Positions 50,883 through 64,000 of a stretch of 64,000 bases of DNA are shown one piece after another (position 1 is the stretch's first letter; each line of letters begins with the position of its first letter). The notes below the pieces were generated by a model that was given only the letters and a program-made list of their open reading frames with translations, had not been told where the DNA came from and made no database searches. The stretch is from Hydra vulgaris (lineage: Eukaryota > Cnidaria > Hydrozoa > Anthoathecata > Hydridae). Made by a program: the position numbers and the translations under genes. The DNA lies in NCBI RefSeq assembly GCF_038396675.1, contig NC_088926.1:28991001-29055000 (forward strand), read 5' to 3'.

Positions 50883-51606
50883 TTTAAAATTTTTAAGAAC
50901 AAAGTTATACAAGTAATATATTGTAGTTTTTCTTTGAGATTTCGTTTTTAAAACCTAACAAAATAACGCAATCACAACTTATCGTCCGCGAATACTAATT
51001 TGAAAGTTGCTATCAAAATTTAAAGAATAACTGCATTGCAGTAATGCTAGTGCTGTCAGGAGCTGCCTATCTTTATAAATAGGTCTATTCAGATTTAGCT
51101 GTGTTTTTATGCTGTGTCCAGCAACCAGACAACTTCATCGAATGATTACATATAAGGATTGTTCATAACTTTTGCAAAGCTAAATTTTACTTATAAACAA
51201 CACAAATAACAATAAAAGTTATCCTTCACAAAGCCCTAAGTTAAATAAAAAATCAAAATATCGCATTAAGCTATCAAGTAGCATTTTGACATAATATGTA
51301 CTCCTCGCAACCTTTTTCCTCATGTCAACGGCTCGTTAAAGAGAGTTAATTTAATTAATTTAACTAAAAGCAAATAAAGGCAAGATTTTTTTAAATTAAG
51401 AAGTGCTATTGCTGATATTTATAATTATTTTTAATTAGTGAAAGATCGATTGTTAAAAAGGAACAAAATAACACAAAATAACATCAAAATCAAATTTACA
51501 AACTGAACTTAACAAAAATTCTTTTTTTCAAAGAAGAACATAAAAATATTTTTTTAAATTAAATTTATTTGATTTACAATTAACAATATATACCCAACAA
51601 ACATTC

Positions 51607-51891
51607 TATAGCAGAATTTCAGTGGACCTATATAGACTTTTTGTTCTTGTGTGTGAAACAGCTCCATATTTGTTTATTTTCACCTATTGGTTCGGAGCGG
51701 TTACTTTGTGGACCATTAGTGGCAGCCGCCAAAAGTGGCTAGCCGATGACTAACCATTTTTAACATGACGGCAATTAATCGGCTCGCTATTGATAGCGGC
51801 TGCTACTAATGGTCTACTAAGTAAACGATAAGCAAAACTCTAACGAACCGCTAAAAAAATGCTTATATAGGTCCACTGCAAATCTACTATA
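51607..51891. mobile_element. palindromic MITE in right arm
   Basis: Mirror copy of 24,200-24,483 with scattered substitutions. It was present before the arms were duplicated. Confidence 0.8.
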
Positions 51892-52170
51892 ACAAAGTTT
51901 ATATAAATGTAATTAATTTTATATTCAGAGGTTGCTCAATGAACTTGATTTTATCAGATTTAATAAAAATAAATAAAAAGAATTATGAAAATAAATAAAA
52001 AGAACAAATGTACTTTAATTTTTTTCTAAAACAAAGTTTTAATCATTTAATTCAAATTTAGTGTTATTTACATGATTTTAATGTTATTCAGATTCAATGT
52101 TATTCAGATTGTTCGCTTGTTATTACTAGCTGATTTATGACTTGTTTTCAGTAATGCGTTTGCAAAAGTG

Positions 52171-52602
52171 AAATAATATTTAACAACGACTACTCTTTTA
52201 TTTTATTATCAGATGATGTATTTATGTGGTATAGAAGAACAAAATATTTTTAAAGAATTAATATTGAAGTTTGCAAAAAAGGGTTTACGTTTTTTTTATT
52301 TTTTTTTATTTTTTTGTGTTAGCATTTTCTATGTTTATTATTAGAGTTGCATGTTTTTTATAATTTTTTTTTATTATTTGCTAAGTTAATTTTTTTTCAA
52401 ACATCTCCTAACTGATATATATATATATATTTTTAAAGTCATAAGTTTAATGTATAATTTATTTTAAATGACAGTTAGTTATATATAAAAATTATTTGTG
52501 TGTGCTATTGAGAGTAGAAAAAAAATTACATAGGAAAGATCACAATCTTCGAGATTTGTTTAAGATTTTTTGTCACTACTTTCAATTAAAAGTAAAGTTT
52601 AA
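52171..52602. other. AT-rich flank outside the duplication
   Basis: T-rich runs and a short TA tract near 52,416-52,431. No gene. Confidence 0.45.
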
Positions 52603-53810
52603 ATGGATGGTATTAGGCTAGAAGCAGATATTAGTTTAAAAAATGGAATTGTTAATAGGCAAGTTAATCGTTGCAGAAATGAAAGAAGCTTAGGCGAAAT
52701 GAAATTAATAATTGACAAAAAGCTAGATATGCTGCTTGGCAAGCAGCAAATAATTTAAACCCAAATGAGGAGAGCTTGGTTAGGCAAGTTGAAAATAATC
52801 GTCCCAGTAATAAAAGAGATAGGCATAGGCAAGATGAAATTAATAATCGACAAAATGCTAGAATTGCTGCTAGATACAAAAGAATGCATTGTATAGCAAG
52901 AAGTAATACTATTCCAGATAATAATTAATTAGGAGAAATGAATTATATTTGTCAGCATTGAGGTGCTAAGAAATTTCCTGATGAAACACATTTTTTATGT
53001 TGCCATAATGGAAAGGTAGTTTTGTCAACCTTCACCATTTCCGCAAGATTTAGAAGATTTATTTAAAGGAAACTATGCAGATGGAAATGCCAATTTGAAT
53101 TTTTTTAAATATATTAGAAATTATAATGCCTGTCTTTCTTTTGCTTCATTTAAAGCTAATGTAGTTTAACCAATGAATCATGGGCCTCCATCTTTTAGAG
53201 TATGTCAAGTTTTTCATTGTATTGGTAATTTAAGACCAAATCAAGATGTTCCGCCGACATATTATCAACTATACATCTATGATCCACTTGCAGCAGTAAA
53301 TTTTAGAATGCTACAATGTGGTAATGATCTTTGCTTAAATGATTTAATGTTTCAATTGCAAAATATTATTAGTGAAGAGAACCCAATTGCTCCTGCATTT
53401 AAAAAAATATCTGAAGTGGAAGATGAAGAAATTCGCAGAGCAGCTATAGAATGTTGCTCAGTTATAAAAATGTCTTTACTTGAAAGGCAAGATAGATGTT
53501 GCTATAATCTCTCTTCACATGGTGATGTTGCAGTTGTATTTATTGGCAAAGACGGTGCTCCACCTGCTTCCAGGGAAGTAGTTCTCTTCCTCTTATCCAT
53601 CCTCTTAAAACTATATCAACTATGTCTGCCAACTTAGATCCTATGGTTTTTTTTTGTAATTGATTGGTTCACAACCCTGAATGTGCTACATTAGTTAGAA
53701 ATCATGTTACATTATCTCATAAACAACCTTGGGAATGATCATAATATTAGACCAGGACATGTTGTAGTTTTGCCATCAACAATGTAGGATGTCCTAGAGC
53801 TTTATTTAAT
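52603..53810 (+). pseudogene. Helitron Rep/helicase N-terminal relic
   Basis: Begins with an Arg/Asn-rich segment with stops (RQVNRCRNERSLGEM, NRQNARIAARYKR). A degraded Cys region (YICQH, then GAKKFPDETHFLCCHNGKVV) and a long open part at 53,173-53,637 follow. That part contains GPPSFRVCQVFHCIGNLRP, YYQLYIYDPLAAVNFRM, LMFQLQNIISEENPIAPAF, QDRCCYNLSSHGDVAVVFIG and DGAPPASREVV. These are blocks of the Helitron-like N-terminal domain. The Rep two-His motif and the helicase are missing. A faint RPGHVVVLPST-like piece ends it near 53,790. Confidence 0.8.
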
Positions 53811-54697
<887 letters not shown>

Positions 54698-54992
54698 TTG
54701 GACAAAACATTTGCAACCAACATCGAACAATGCTAAAAAGTGTTCCTAATTTTACATGTCTTAAAAACGAAACGAACTATACTACCACAGCAAACAGTTC
54801 AGGAGTCTGGAGTCATAGCATGCCATGACATGAGCAATCAGCTGACAGGTGACAGCACACAGGCAGAATTTCGTTGACAAGTGCCATTTTGCAGCGGACA
54901 AAACAAGTGCAACTTTTTTGGTTTGTTTCATTTTCTTAAGTCTGGTCCATGTCAATGTCACGGAAGTTTTTTAATAATTAAAGGAAGTATCC

Positions 54993-55174
54993 AGAAGTTT
55001 CCAGAAGCATGCAGAAGCTTCCAGAAGTTTCCAGAAGAAGCATCCAGCAGCATCCAGAAATATCCAGAAACACTCAGAAGCATCCAGATGCATCCAGAAA
55101 CATCCAGAAGCATCGAAAAGAAGCATCTAAAATCTTCCAGAACAGGTTCACACAGGTTCATTTTACTATATAAG
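54993..55174 (+). promoter_or_regulatory. heat-shock-element array plus TATA box inside Tc1 element
   Basis: Nine consecutive pentamers in one 5-bp phase from 54,993 to 55,037 alternate GAA and TTC (aGAAg tTTCc aGAAg catgc aGAAg cTTCc aGAAg tTTCc aGAAg). Eight match the nGAAn/nTTCn heat-shock-factor unit. A degenerate 10-bp repeat CATCCAGAAR continues to about 55,120, and TATATAAG follows at 55,167-55,174. HSF binding is inferred from the pattern alone. Confidence 0.75.
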
Positions 55175-55437
55175 AGACATGTAAATCAACATATAATTCA
55201 GTCAGTATATGGAATATCAGTCAGTATTATCAAGACAGTTTATCGAAGTGAGTTTTATCAAAGTGTTTTATCGAAGAACATCAATACAAGAAGTGACATA
55301 CAACAAGTGTTTCATTACATCAATACAGTCCACATCCAACCAAGACGTTGTGTTCCACAGAGCATTATTGTATCATCACAAGGTAAATGTAACACGGTAA
55401 GCCTTGAGAAGCATGATTATTTATTTTTATTATTTTT

Positions 55438-56448
55438 ATGACTTCAAGTGCAAAAATGGGTCCCGACAGTCTTGGATTGGAACTAACAAAGAAAATTATT
55501 GGCGATTACGTAAGTGGAATGTCACAAAAAAGTATTTGTGATAAATATCGCGTGTACTATGTTCCAAATATCGTTCTACGGGGAAGTTGGCAGCAGATAA
55601 CAAAGGTGGAAGACCGCGTTCCACCACTTCTAGAGAGGATTCTATGATCGTCAGATCCGTCAAGAAGGATCCTTGGATATCATCAGTCGAGATAGAAAAA
55701 CAATTAGAGCTGCCTGTATCGGACCGAACAATCAGACGACGTGCTGTTGAAGCCGGATTGTTTTCTCGACACCCTGCAAAGAAACCGCTGATTTCACTAA
55801 AAAACCAGAAGAAAAAACTCTTGTTTGCTACATCTCATATTGATTGGAATGTGCAGAAATGGCGAACTGTCCTGTTCAGTGATGAATCGAAGTTCAACAT
55901 CATTGGGAGCGATGGGATTTGCCGTGTACGTCGACCGGCCGGAAAACGCCTCGATTAACGTTACTGCCATAAAACCGTGAAGCCTGGTGGAGGCAATGTT
56001 ATGGTCTTGGGGTGTTTTTCTGCTAACGGTCTAGGTCCAATACATCGAAACAATGGAATAAAGGACCGTTTCTTGTTATTTTTCTAAAAATATCCTGAAA
56101 GACGTTATGTTACCTCATGCTGAATGGAATATGCCAATAAAATGGGTTTTTCAGCAAGACAACGATCCGAAACACACTGCAAATGTAGTCAAGCAGTGGT
56201 TTCAAGACAACCACCTATCGGTGATGGATTGGCCGCCTCAAGCTCCAGATTTCAACCCTATTGAGAACCTGTGGGAGATCGTTAACCGCATTAATAGTAA
56301 AGGTGTTCGTAATAACGATCAACTGTTTGAACAAATCCAAAAGGCCTGGGCAGCCATTCCACAAAGTTTCATTGATCACCTGATTGAATCTATGCCTCGG
56401 AAATGCAAGGCTGTGATCGACGACAAAGGATTCGCCACGAGATATTGA
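55438..56448 (+). pseudogene. Tc1 transposase (DD34E), frameshifted
   Basis: ATG at 55,438. The N-terminal helix-turn-helix region (ELTKKIIGDYVSGMSQKSI) shifts frame near 55,550-55,590 into a second reading (RPRSTTSREDSM, KPLISLKNQKK, VLFSDESKFNIIG) that stops at 55,958. The middle region is broken (KPGGGNVMVLGCFSANGLGP). A last frame from 56,107 gives [16 protein letters not shown] and PDFNPIENLWE and ends at 56,448. There are 34 residues between the second Asp and the Glu, the DD34E spacing. All three catalytic regions survive, but at least three frame breaks do not. Confidence 0.85.
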
Positions 56449-56714
56449 TAGCAAAATACAGCTTGGTCAACATTTTGTCGAGTTGCACTTGTTTTGTCCA
56501 GAAGGAAAACAACTTTTTTTAATACTTTTGATTAATTTATTAATTTTCGTGTACAAATAATGAATTTTGTGATGAATAAAACTTGAAGATTTTTGTCTCT
56601 AAATAGTTGCATGGTTATTTCTCTAAATTGAAAAAATGCAGCACTTTTATATAAAGAAACTAAATTTGCATTATTTGGTTGCACTCGTTTTGTCCGATAC
56701 TGTATATATATATA

Positions 56715-58628
<1,914 letters not shown>

Positions 58629-60190
58629 ATATATAAATTTAAAAAAAGGTATGGATTTCAATTAATCTTAAGTTAAAATATAGTCTTTGATTAGAAAAGA
58701 TCACAATTTATAAGATTCTTTTACATTTATTTATTATTCTATTGTAACAATAGTAATATTACTGGTAGTATGTTTAAAGAATACAGTGAAATTGAAATGG
58801 CTAACAATAGACTAAGAATTTATTTGTGTAAATTCTAATAGGCGAAAATAATTGTTGACCAAATGAAAGAGATATAGCTAGGCAAGATAAAAGTAGTCAT
58901 TGTTGAAATGTAAAAAATGCTGCTCGGCGAACAGAAAACTTACTTACCAGAATTCAGTGTCAAGCAATGTTAATGTTTGTTTATTTGATTTTAAGCACTT
59001 TAGAACAATACTAGGAATGAATTTTACTATTTACAGTAAGAGTTGATAACAGTTTTAAATTAAAATGATTTTAAATTTTTTGATAAATTCAAGCATAATT
59101 ATGTTCTTTTTTTTTTAGTTGCCTTTGTCATCACTTGATTAGTTTGCTTACTGTTGATACATGGTTTTAATTTTGTAAATTTAATGATATGAAATTAACT
59201 CTATTAATCATTAGTCAACAGTTAGAGAGAAGCTCGAACTTCAAATAATAAAGGTAAAAATAATTTTGTTTACTGGTAACTTAATAAAACCAGTTAATAT
59301 TATTTATTCCGTGTCTTTTTTACATTTTTTAATATGTTGCTTTGAAAACACTTTCTTTCTCTCCCTCTCTCTCTCTTAGATGAGAGTTAAATGAAAATTA
59401 GTACATGGAGCATCAATAAAACGTGTAATTACTGAGCTCTTACGTATTTCTTAATACCACAATTGATAATGACCATGTACATAAAATATTTTACGAGTTG
59501 CTTGCTATTTTATGATATAATTGTTCAAATTGTTTAACCATAATTGTTCAATATTGTAATAAATAAAATCTTTTTAGTTCAAGTATTTTAGTTGATAAAA
59601 TATCTTTAATTTATGGTGTTATTTGGTCGTGTTTTTACGTTAAGTTGTCTAGCCTTTTTATAATATTTTCTTTTTTAATTAATTTAGAGAGACAATGTCT
59701 GTAATGTGTGCTTACAAATATCTTATACTATGCGCTATTGTTTCTGTGTTTTGTGTTGATAGAGCTGGGCTGTTATAGCTATTTTTTTAATTCTTTATAT
59801 TTTTTGTTATATTATCCTAACTCTACTAACAATAAAATGCAAATGATACTATTGTAATTAAAAATTGTAATTATTTTTCATTTCTTTTTTTAGGTGTTGG
59901 CAGGCTTTACTTGACTTTCTTTTTATGGTACCTGCTGTGGTAACAGATTTAAAAAAAAACTTAACTGATGTTAATGTAGTCTTTTTGTTGTTAACTATAA
60001 GCAATAATTTAATTACTAATAACCCGTATTGCGGGTGCAAAGAAAATGCCCAAACACTCCTACAGCAAGTATTTAATGTAAGAACCTCAACAAAATTTTA
60101 ATGAGCAAAAAAATCAATTATAAAGTTTAGTAACATAAAAGTCATATAAATAATATAATAACCTTTTCATCTTTCCAAAAAAAATCTATT
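58629..60190. other. AT-rich stretch with faint Helitron-like homology
   Basis: About 58,680-58,950 recalls the 5' part of the Helitron relic (AAAAGATCACAATTT; CTAATAGGCGAAAATAATTG) but is too decayed to translate. At 60,022-60,036 ACCCGTATTGCGGGT forms a hairpin that, on the minus strand, is followed by TATTAG. This is the shape of a Helitron 3' end, but weak. Confidence 0.35.
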
Positions 60191-60194
60191 TTTA

Positions 60195-60900
60195 TATATG
60201 CTTCTGAAAAGAAACACCACAAAAAGAAAACACGAAGACGGGAGAGAGTTCCAAAGAGTTAAAGTGCGGGAAAATTATACTAAACGAATAAAAGTTTTTA
60301 GAGCATGTAATAGACAGATACAGTAAACGAATGAGACTTTGCTGAGCGACAAATGAAACGAGTCAAACGAGTCTGAGTGACAAGTCAAACGAGACGAGTG
60401 AAGTGACAAGCTGATGACAAGTCAAACGAGTTTGAGTGAAATGAGAGTCGAACGAGATCAAGTGAAACGAGAGTGAAACGAGTTCTCGGAAGACGAGTTC
60501 TCGGAATGAGTGAATACGGAAACGAGTTCTCGGAATGAGTGAAACGAGATCTCGAAATGAGTGAAACGAATTCTCGTAAGGAAGGTTGTTTCGCAGTCCT
60601 CAGAAAAATTAAATTGACTTTTAAAGCTGTACTCTCATTTGGTGATAACAAGAAGAGTTGCATAGCCACTATCAAGGAAGCACAAACAAAAATCTCATTA
60701 TCCTAGGCAGGAAACAATATAGCTCAGGTTTGCATCTACGCACCCTAATAAAGGAAAAAGGGGTTCAAGGCTGGATAGCAAAATTATTTTGCTTACCCTT
60801 AAAGTCTTTGCCTTGGAAGCTTCCTACAAAACAGTAGCTGGATGCAGTTAACATCTGCCCAAGATGAGTTTTTTTATCGAGACACTATCTCTAACCTTAT
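60195..60900 (-). mobile_element. internally deleted LINE derivative (5' region fused to 3' end)
   Basis: On the minus strand, 60,900-60,593 matches the 5' region of the LINE at 17.46-17.77 kb. It then jumps directly, at about 60,590, to a degenerate CTCGTTTGACTYGTTTCACTC minisatellite (60,590-60,340). It finishes with TCATTCGTTTACTG and TTCCCGCACTTTAACTCTTT, matching 19.63-19.72 kb. All endonuclease and reverse transcriptase sequence is absent. Confidence 0.8.
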
Positions 60901-60904
60901 ATAA

Positions 60905-61066
<162 letters not shown>

Positions 61067-61189
61067 TTATTATTTTAAATTTTATTATTGTTATTATTAT
61101 TACCATTATTATTGTTATTATTATTAAAAAAAAAAATAATAAGTAACTTGATTGCTTATACTTTTATCGAAGTGAAGTTTAATTAAATA

Positions 61190-61404
61190 TCTTAAATATG
61201 CGGTAGTGGTGTAGTAGTTGAACGCTCGCTTCATAAGCGAGAGGTTCTGAGTTCGATTCCAACCACGTCCCTGGTAGTACCGCGCTCAACTTGTTTCCTT
61301 GTTCGTCAAGGCTCGTGTTTCGAAGTTATAGAGTTGAGAGAGGGTTATAACCACAAGTAGCCTCTTCATCTGTAGTGGCCTTTTCGGCCTTGGGGAGGTG
61401 AATC

Positions 61405-61408
<4 letters not shown>
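61190..61408 (+). mobile_element. tRNA-derived SINE, Met-like head
   Basis: GTAGTGGTGTAGTAGTTGAA (A box region), an anticodon-arm-like CTCGCTTCATAAGCGAG with CAT in the loop, and GAGTTCGATTCC (B box). The acceptor stem does not pair. The tRNA-like part runs on into a 140-bp body ending GGCCTTTTCGGCCTTGGGGA, then a TA tail, so it is a SINE and not a tRNA gene. It is a different family from the SINEs at 10.4 and 34.8 kb. Confidence 0.8.

Positions 61409-61497
<89 letters not shown>
61409..61497. repeat. (TA)n microsatellite forming the SINE tail
   Basis: TA run directly following the SINE body. Confidence 0.95.
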
Positions 61498-61500
<3 letters not shown>

Positions 61501-61897
61501 GCATTTATTAAAGAAGTGGTAATATAATTTAAAAAGTGACCATCGTAATCAAATATGGCAAACTATTCGGTGAAGAATATATATAATGCAAAGAAAATTA
61601 CAGCGTGGTTTTAAATGCTTTTTTTAAGTACAATATGCAATGCACAATACATGGCCGACGACATGGGTTTTGAAGTGGAGAGGTACAATCATCAGTTTCT
61701 AAAAAACATCCATTATATCAAGAATTTTCTAACAAACAAGAAAAAAATAGGTCCTTTAGAAAAAAAGTGTGGGAGGGGAAGAGGAGAGTCATTTGTCCCC
61801 TGGCCCCCCGGTGTAGTTGGTAATGTAATATTTATATTAAATTATACTTAAGAATATCGCTTAAATGCGTTTTTCAACTACAATATAAATACAATAG
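61498..61897. other. non-coding flank
   Basis: Includes a G/C-rich patch (GGGAGGGGAAGAGGAGAG...CCCCTGGCCCCCCGG) near 61,768-61,812. A frame across it has no recognisable motif. Confidence 0.4.
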
Positions 61898-64000
61898 GGG
61901 AGATGGGGGCGCATTGATCGCCGTTGCAGTGTTTTGAAAATTGCGCAGAACCTGAAAGAGATGTAAAAACTTATTAACTACGAAACACATGTAGAACTAT
62001 CTGGCTTTTGGAATATATAAATATTTTGATTTAAAAAAATGATAAACATGAATAATTTTAACTTTTAAACAACCCTCTCAAAAGATCAATGTACCCCAAA
62101 CTATGGGGTACTATGATCTCCGACTTGGGGCACATTGATCTTATATGCGTAATATTATCTAAACGTTTAACACTTCTATAACTAAATCTTGTAAATAATT
62201 TAGTCAAAGGGTAATATTGTATAACATATAAAACATCTAAATTTTTTAATTATTTTTTAAATATAGCAGTTAAACCCACTAGTCTAATTTTTAATTAAAA
62301 AATGTATAAATCACAGCAGCTATAAGCTACCCGCTTTATATACGTTTAAAACTTTACAACAACTTGAAATTTATAAGAACTGAAATATAAAGACTGAAAT
62401 AAGAATACAACTTTTAAGTTTACAAAACTTGTTAAAAGTACAATATTTTGATTAAGAATATTTCATCATTTGTGAAAGTCAAGTTGTGAAGCAGCTTTTG
62501 GTTTACATTGTTTTTTATTCCTAAGCAAGTAATTCTTAGTTTCTTTCTTATCTTTTGTGGAGACTTTTTGTTGATTTTTGGTTTGCTTCAAAATTTTCTT
62601 TTCTTTTGACAAACGAATTTCATTTCTGACAGGAGTATCAGTCAAGATCCTTGTTTTTAACTGCCTACTTTTAACATTTTTTTTTCTGGCAGATGCTTTT
62701 GGGTAATGTTTTAAAACCTCAGGTGAGATTATAGAAGCAACACTTGTTGACACTTTGTTTAAAATACTTGTTTCAATATTTACTATAGTTATTTCAGACT
62801 CTATGTGATTAACATGTGCTGGTATCATTTCAGATTCCATGTTGTTGACAGGAGTGATAGTAACTGTATCTGGAGCAGCTCTATCTGTAACTGATGATGG
62901 TAAATATTCGTCATCTTTGAAAATTTCAGAATTGAATGGCTCAATGCCAGCTACTCTAAATCCTGTCTGTATATTAGATGGTGAGAAAGCTTTTGTATAC
63001 GGTTCTCGAACTATTGAAACAATATCATAAATGGTCATTGGTCTTGGGTTTGAAACCATCCAATTATCACATGCAGAATTGTAAAACCTTTTCAATGGTC
63101 CAAAAACAGTTCTATCTAATGGCTGCAATTTATGGCTGCAATGGGGAGGAAAACTTATCATTGTAATTCCGTGTTGAATTGCAAGCTCCAAGCCTTTAAC
63201 AGAAATATGACTTTCATGACTGTCGAGAAGTAACAAAACTGGAGATTCCTGAGAACAGTTTGAATATTTAACAAAATGTTTAATCCATTCTATGAAAATT
63301 TCTGAGTTCATCCAACCAGAAGGATTTGCAAATCCGACACATCCAGGAGGTCCTTCCTTAATCATGTAATCATGAAACTTTACCCTAGGAAAAATAAATA
63401 ATGGAGGAATGGAATTTCCAATAGCATTAGAGGCACAACATGCAGTTACCAATGTTCCTCGTTCTGCAGATGTGATTCTTCCAACTTGTTTGCTTCCTCT
63501 ACCAGCTAAAACCTTTACTGGCTTTTGAACGGTTGTTAAACCAGTTTCATCAACATTATATATACAGTTAGGATTATATTTATATCGATTTCTTACCGTT
63601 TTAAGATTTTGAAAAAACTCTCTTACAGTGTGTTTGTTAAAAGCTGTTGATTGAGCGAAGCTCGTTGCTTCAGGTGTTCGTAGAGACAACTCTGGTTGTC
63701 TTTTCATAAAACCTTGCAACCAATCAATGCCTGCAATTTTATTTTTGATCCATGATGATGGGCATATCTTATTGTTTTTTAAAGCAAATTCATATGCCAA
63801 TAATCGCGTTGACCTAGTTGAAAGGCCATAGTTCATTTTTGATGCAATTAGTAAATAACTTGATAAACTTTTTTCATCTTCTGCTGTAAAAACTTGTCTA
63901 TTGTTGTAGTTAGGCTTGAAAGCTTTATTTGGATTAAGCCTCTTTTTACAACAATATCTTTTTAAAGTCATTCTATCTATGTTAAACTGACGTGCTACAA
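61898..64000 (-). mobile_element. pogo-like element, 3' portion, cut by window edge
   Basis: The 3' terminus is likely at GGGGAGATGGGGGCGCATTG (61,898), preceded by TA. Subterminal copies of the same word lie at 62,084 (GATCAATGTACCCC, inverted) and 62,130 (GGGGCACATTGATC). The transposase is annotated separately. The 5' end is beyond the window. Confidence 0.75.
62466..64000 (-). CDS. pogo/Tigger-type transposase, N-terminus beyond window
   Basis: Open from the right edge (VARQFNIDRMTLKRYC, the end of a psq-type helix-turn-helix) to the stop at 62,466, at least 511 residues. A CENP-B-type second DNA-binding region follows (FTAEDEKSLSSYLLIASKM ... WLQGFMKRQPELSLRTPE), then the DDE domain: YNVDETGLTTVQKP, SPVLLLLDSHESHIS and SHKLQPLDRTVFGPLKRFY. 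Thirty-five residues separate the second and third Asp. The C-terminal 130 residues are Lys-rich and low in conservation (KKILKQTKNQQKVSTK). No stop or frameshift. It may be an active transposase or a domesticated relative. The nearby terminal repeats favour a transposon. Confidence 0.85.
   Translation of the reverse strand, partial: VARQFNIDRMTLKRYCCKKRLNPNKAFKPNYNNRQVFTAEDEKSLSSYLLIASKMNYGLSTRSTRLLAYEFALKNNKICPSSWIKNKIAGIDWLQGFMKRQPELSLRTPEATSFAQSTAFNKHTVREFFQNLKTVRNRYKYNPNCIYNVDETGLTTVQKPVKVLAGRGSKQVGRITSAERGTLVTACCASNAIGNSIPPLFIFPRVKFHDYMIKEGPPGCVGFANPSGWMNSEIFIEWIKHFVKYSNCSQESPVLLLLDSHESHISVKGLELAIQHGITMISFPPHCSHKLQPLDRTVFGPLKRFYNSACDNWMVSNPRPMTIYDIVSIVREPYTKAFSPSNIQTGFRVAGIEPFNSEIFKDDEYLPSSVTDRAAPDTVTITPVNNMESEMIPAHVNHIESEITIVNIETSILNKVSTSVASIISPEVLKHYPKASARKKNVKSRQLKTRILTDTPVRNEIRLSKEKKILKQTKNQQKVSTKDKKETKNYLLRNKKQCKPKAASQLDFHK

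Larger units (their letters stand above)
45434..52170. repeat. right arm of large inverted duplication
   Basis: Reverse complement of 23,937-30,694. Core identical block about 46,375-51,370. It carries the plus-strand protease gene and the second copy of the palindromic MITE. Confidence 0.95.
54693..56702 (+). mobile_element. Tc1 element with an unusually long promoter-bearing 5' region
   Basis: Ends AGTATTGGACAAAACATTTG (left) and, reversed, CAGTATCGGACAAAACGAGT (right, ending at 56,702, followed by TA). At about 2.0 kb it is longer than the usual 1.3-1.8 kb because some 680 bases lie between the left terminus and the transposase start. That region holds the heat-shock-element array and TATA box annotated below. 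Confidence 0.85.

Noticed and set aside
54958-55161. Minus-strand coding frame across the CATCCAGAAG repeats
   Set aside because: A low-complexity translation of the heat-shock-element-like repeats, with no gene context.
61190-61265. tRNA-Met gene
   Set aside because: Anticodon arm and B box look right, but the acceptor stem does not pair and the sequence runs into a SINE body and TA tail.

Overview
The window looks like intergenic DNA from a hydrozoan cnidarian, most likely a Hydra species. This is an inference from very AT-rich sequence, abundant (TA)n microsatellites, introns with GT..AG ends, and dense CR1/L2-like LINEs, Tc1/mariner, hAT, Helitron, Penelope and P/THAP-like relics. No prokaryotic gene organisation is visible.

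Only two kinds of plausible host gene were found. The first is a small single-exon membrane protein on the minus strand (8,114-8,653). The second is a six-exon secreted serine protease with an N-terminal ShK-type cysteine domain. It is present twice, in opposite orientation: minus strand 25,208-29,058 and plus strand 47,032-50,882. The two genes lie in the arms of a large inverted duplication (arms about 23,937-30,694 and 45,434-52,170) around a 14.7-kb spacer. A core of about 5 kb in each arm, containing the whole gene, matches without any difference I could find (mirrored positions always sum to 76,090). The outer and inner parts of the arms differ at several percent and carry indels.

Layout. 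0-4 kb: a Penelope-like GIY-YIG relic and a LINE nested in an opposite-strand LINE, with target-site duplication. 8-14 kb: the small membrane protein, a tRNA-derived SINE and a 5'-truncated LINE. 15-24 kb: a BED/hAT relic cut by another LINE, a Tc1 deletion derivative, a nearly intact DD37D mariner (maT-like) and a decayed transposase-like pseudogene. 24-52 kb: the inverted duplication. Its spacer holds a P/THAP-like relic with perfect 21-bp terminal repeats, a SINE, two LINEs and a DDE-like transposase-type gene of unknown superfamily flanked by copies of GTTCAGTGACGCAACG. 52-59 kb: a Helitron relic, a Tc1 element carrying a heat-shock-element array and a TATA box, and a structurally intact Tc1 element with a 113-bp intron. 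60-64 kb: an internally deleted LINE, a tRNA-derived SINE and a long open pogo-like transposase running off the right edge.

There is no operon logic. The genes are independent: the protease pair is probably secreted, and almost everything else is mobile DNA inserting into older mobile DNA or into (TA)n tracts. All family calls come from motifs read by eye. Boundaries of relics are approximate.
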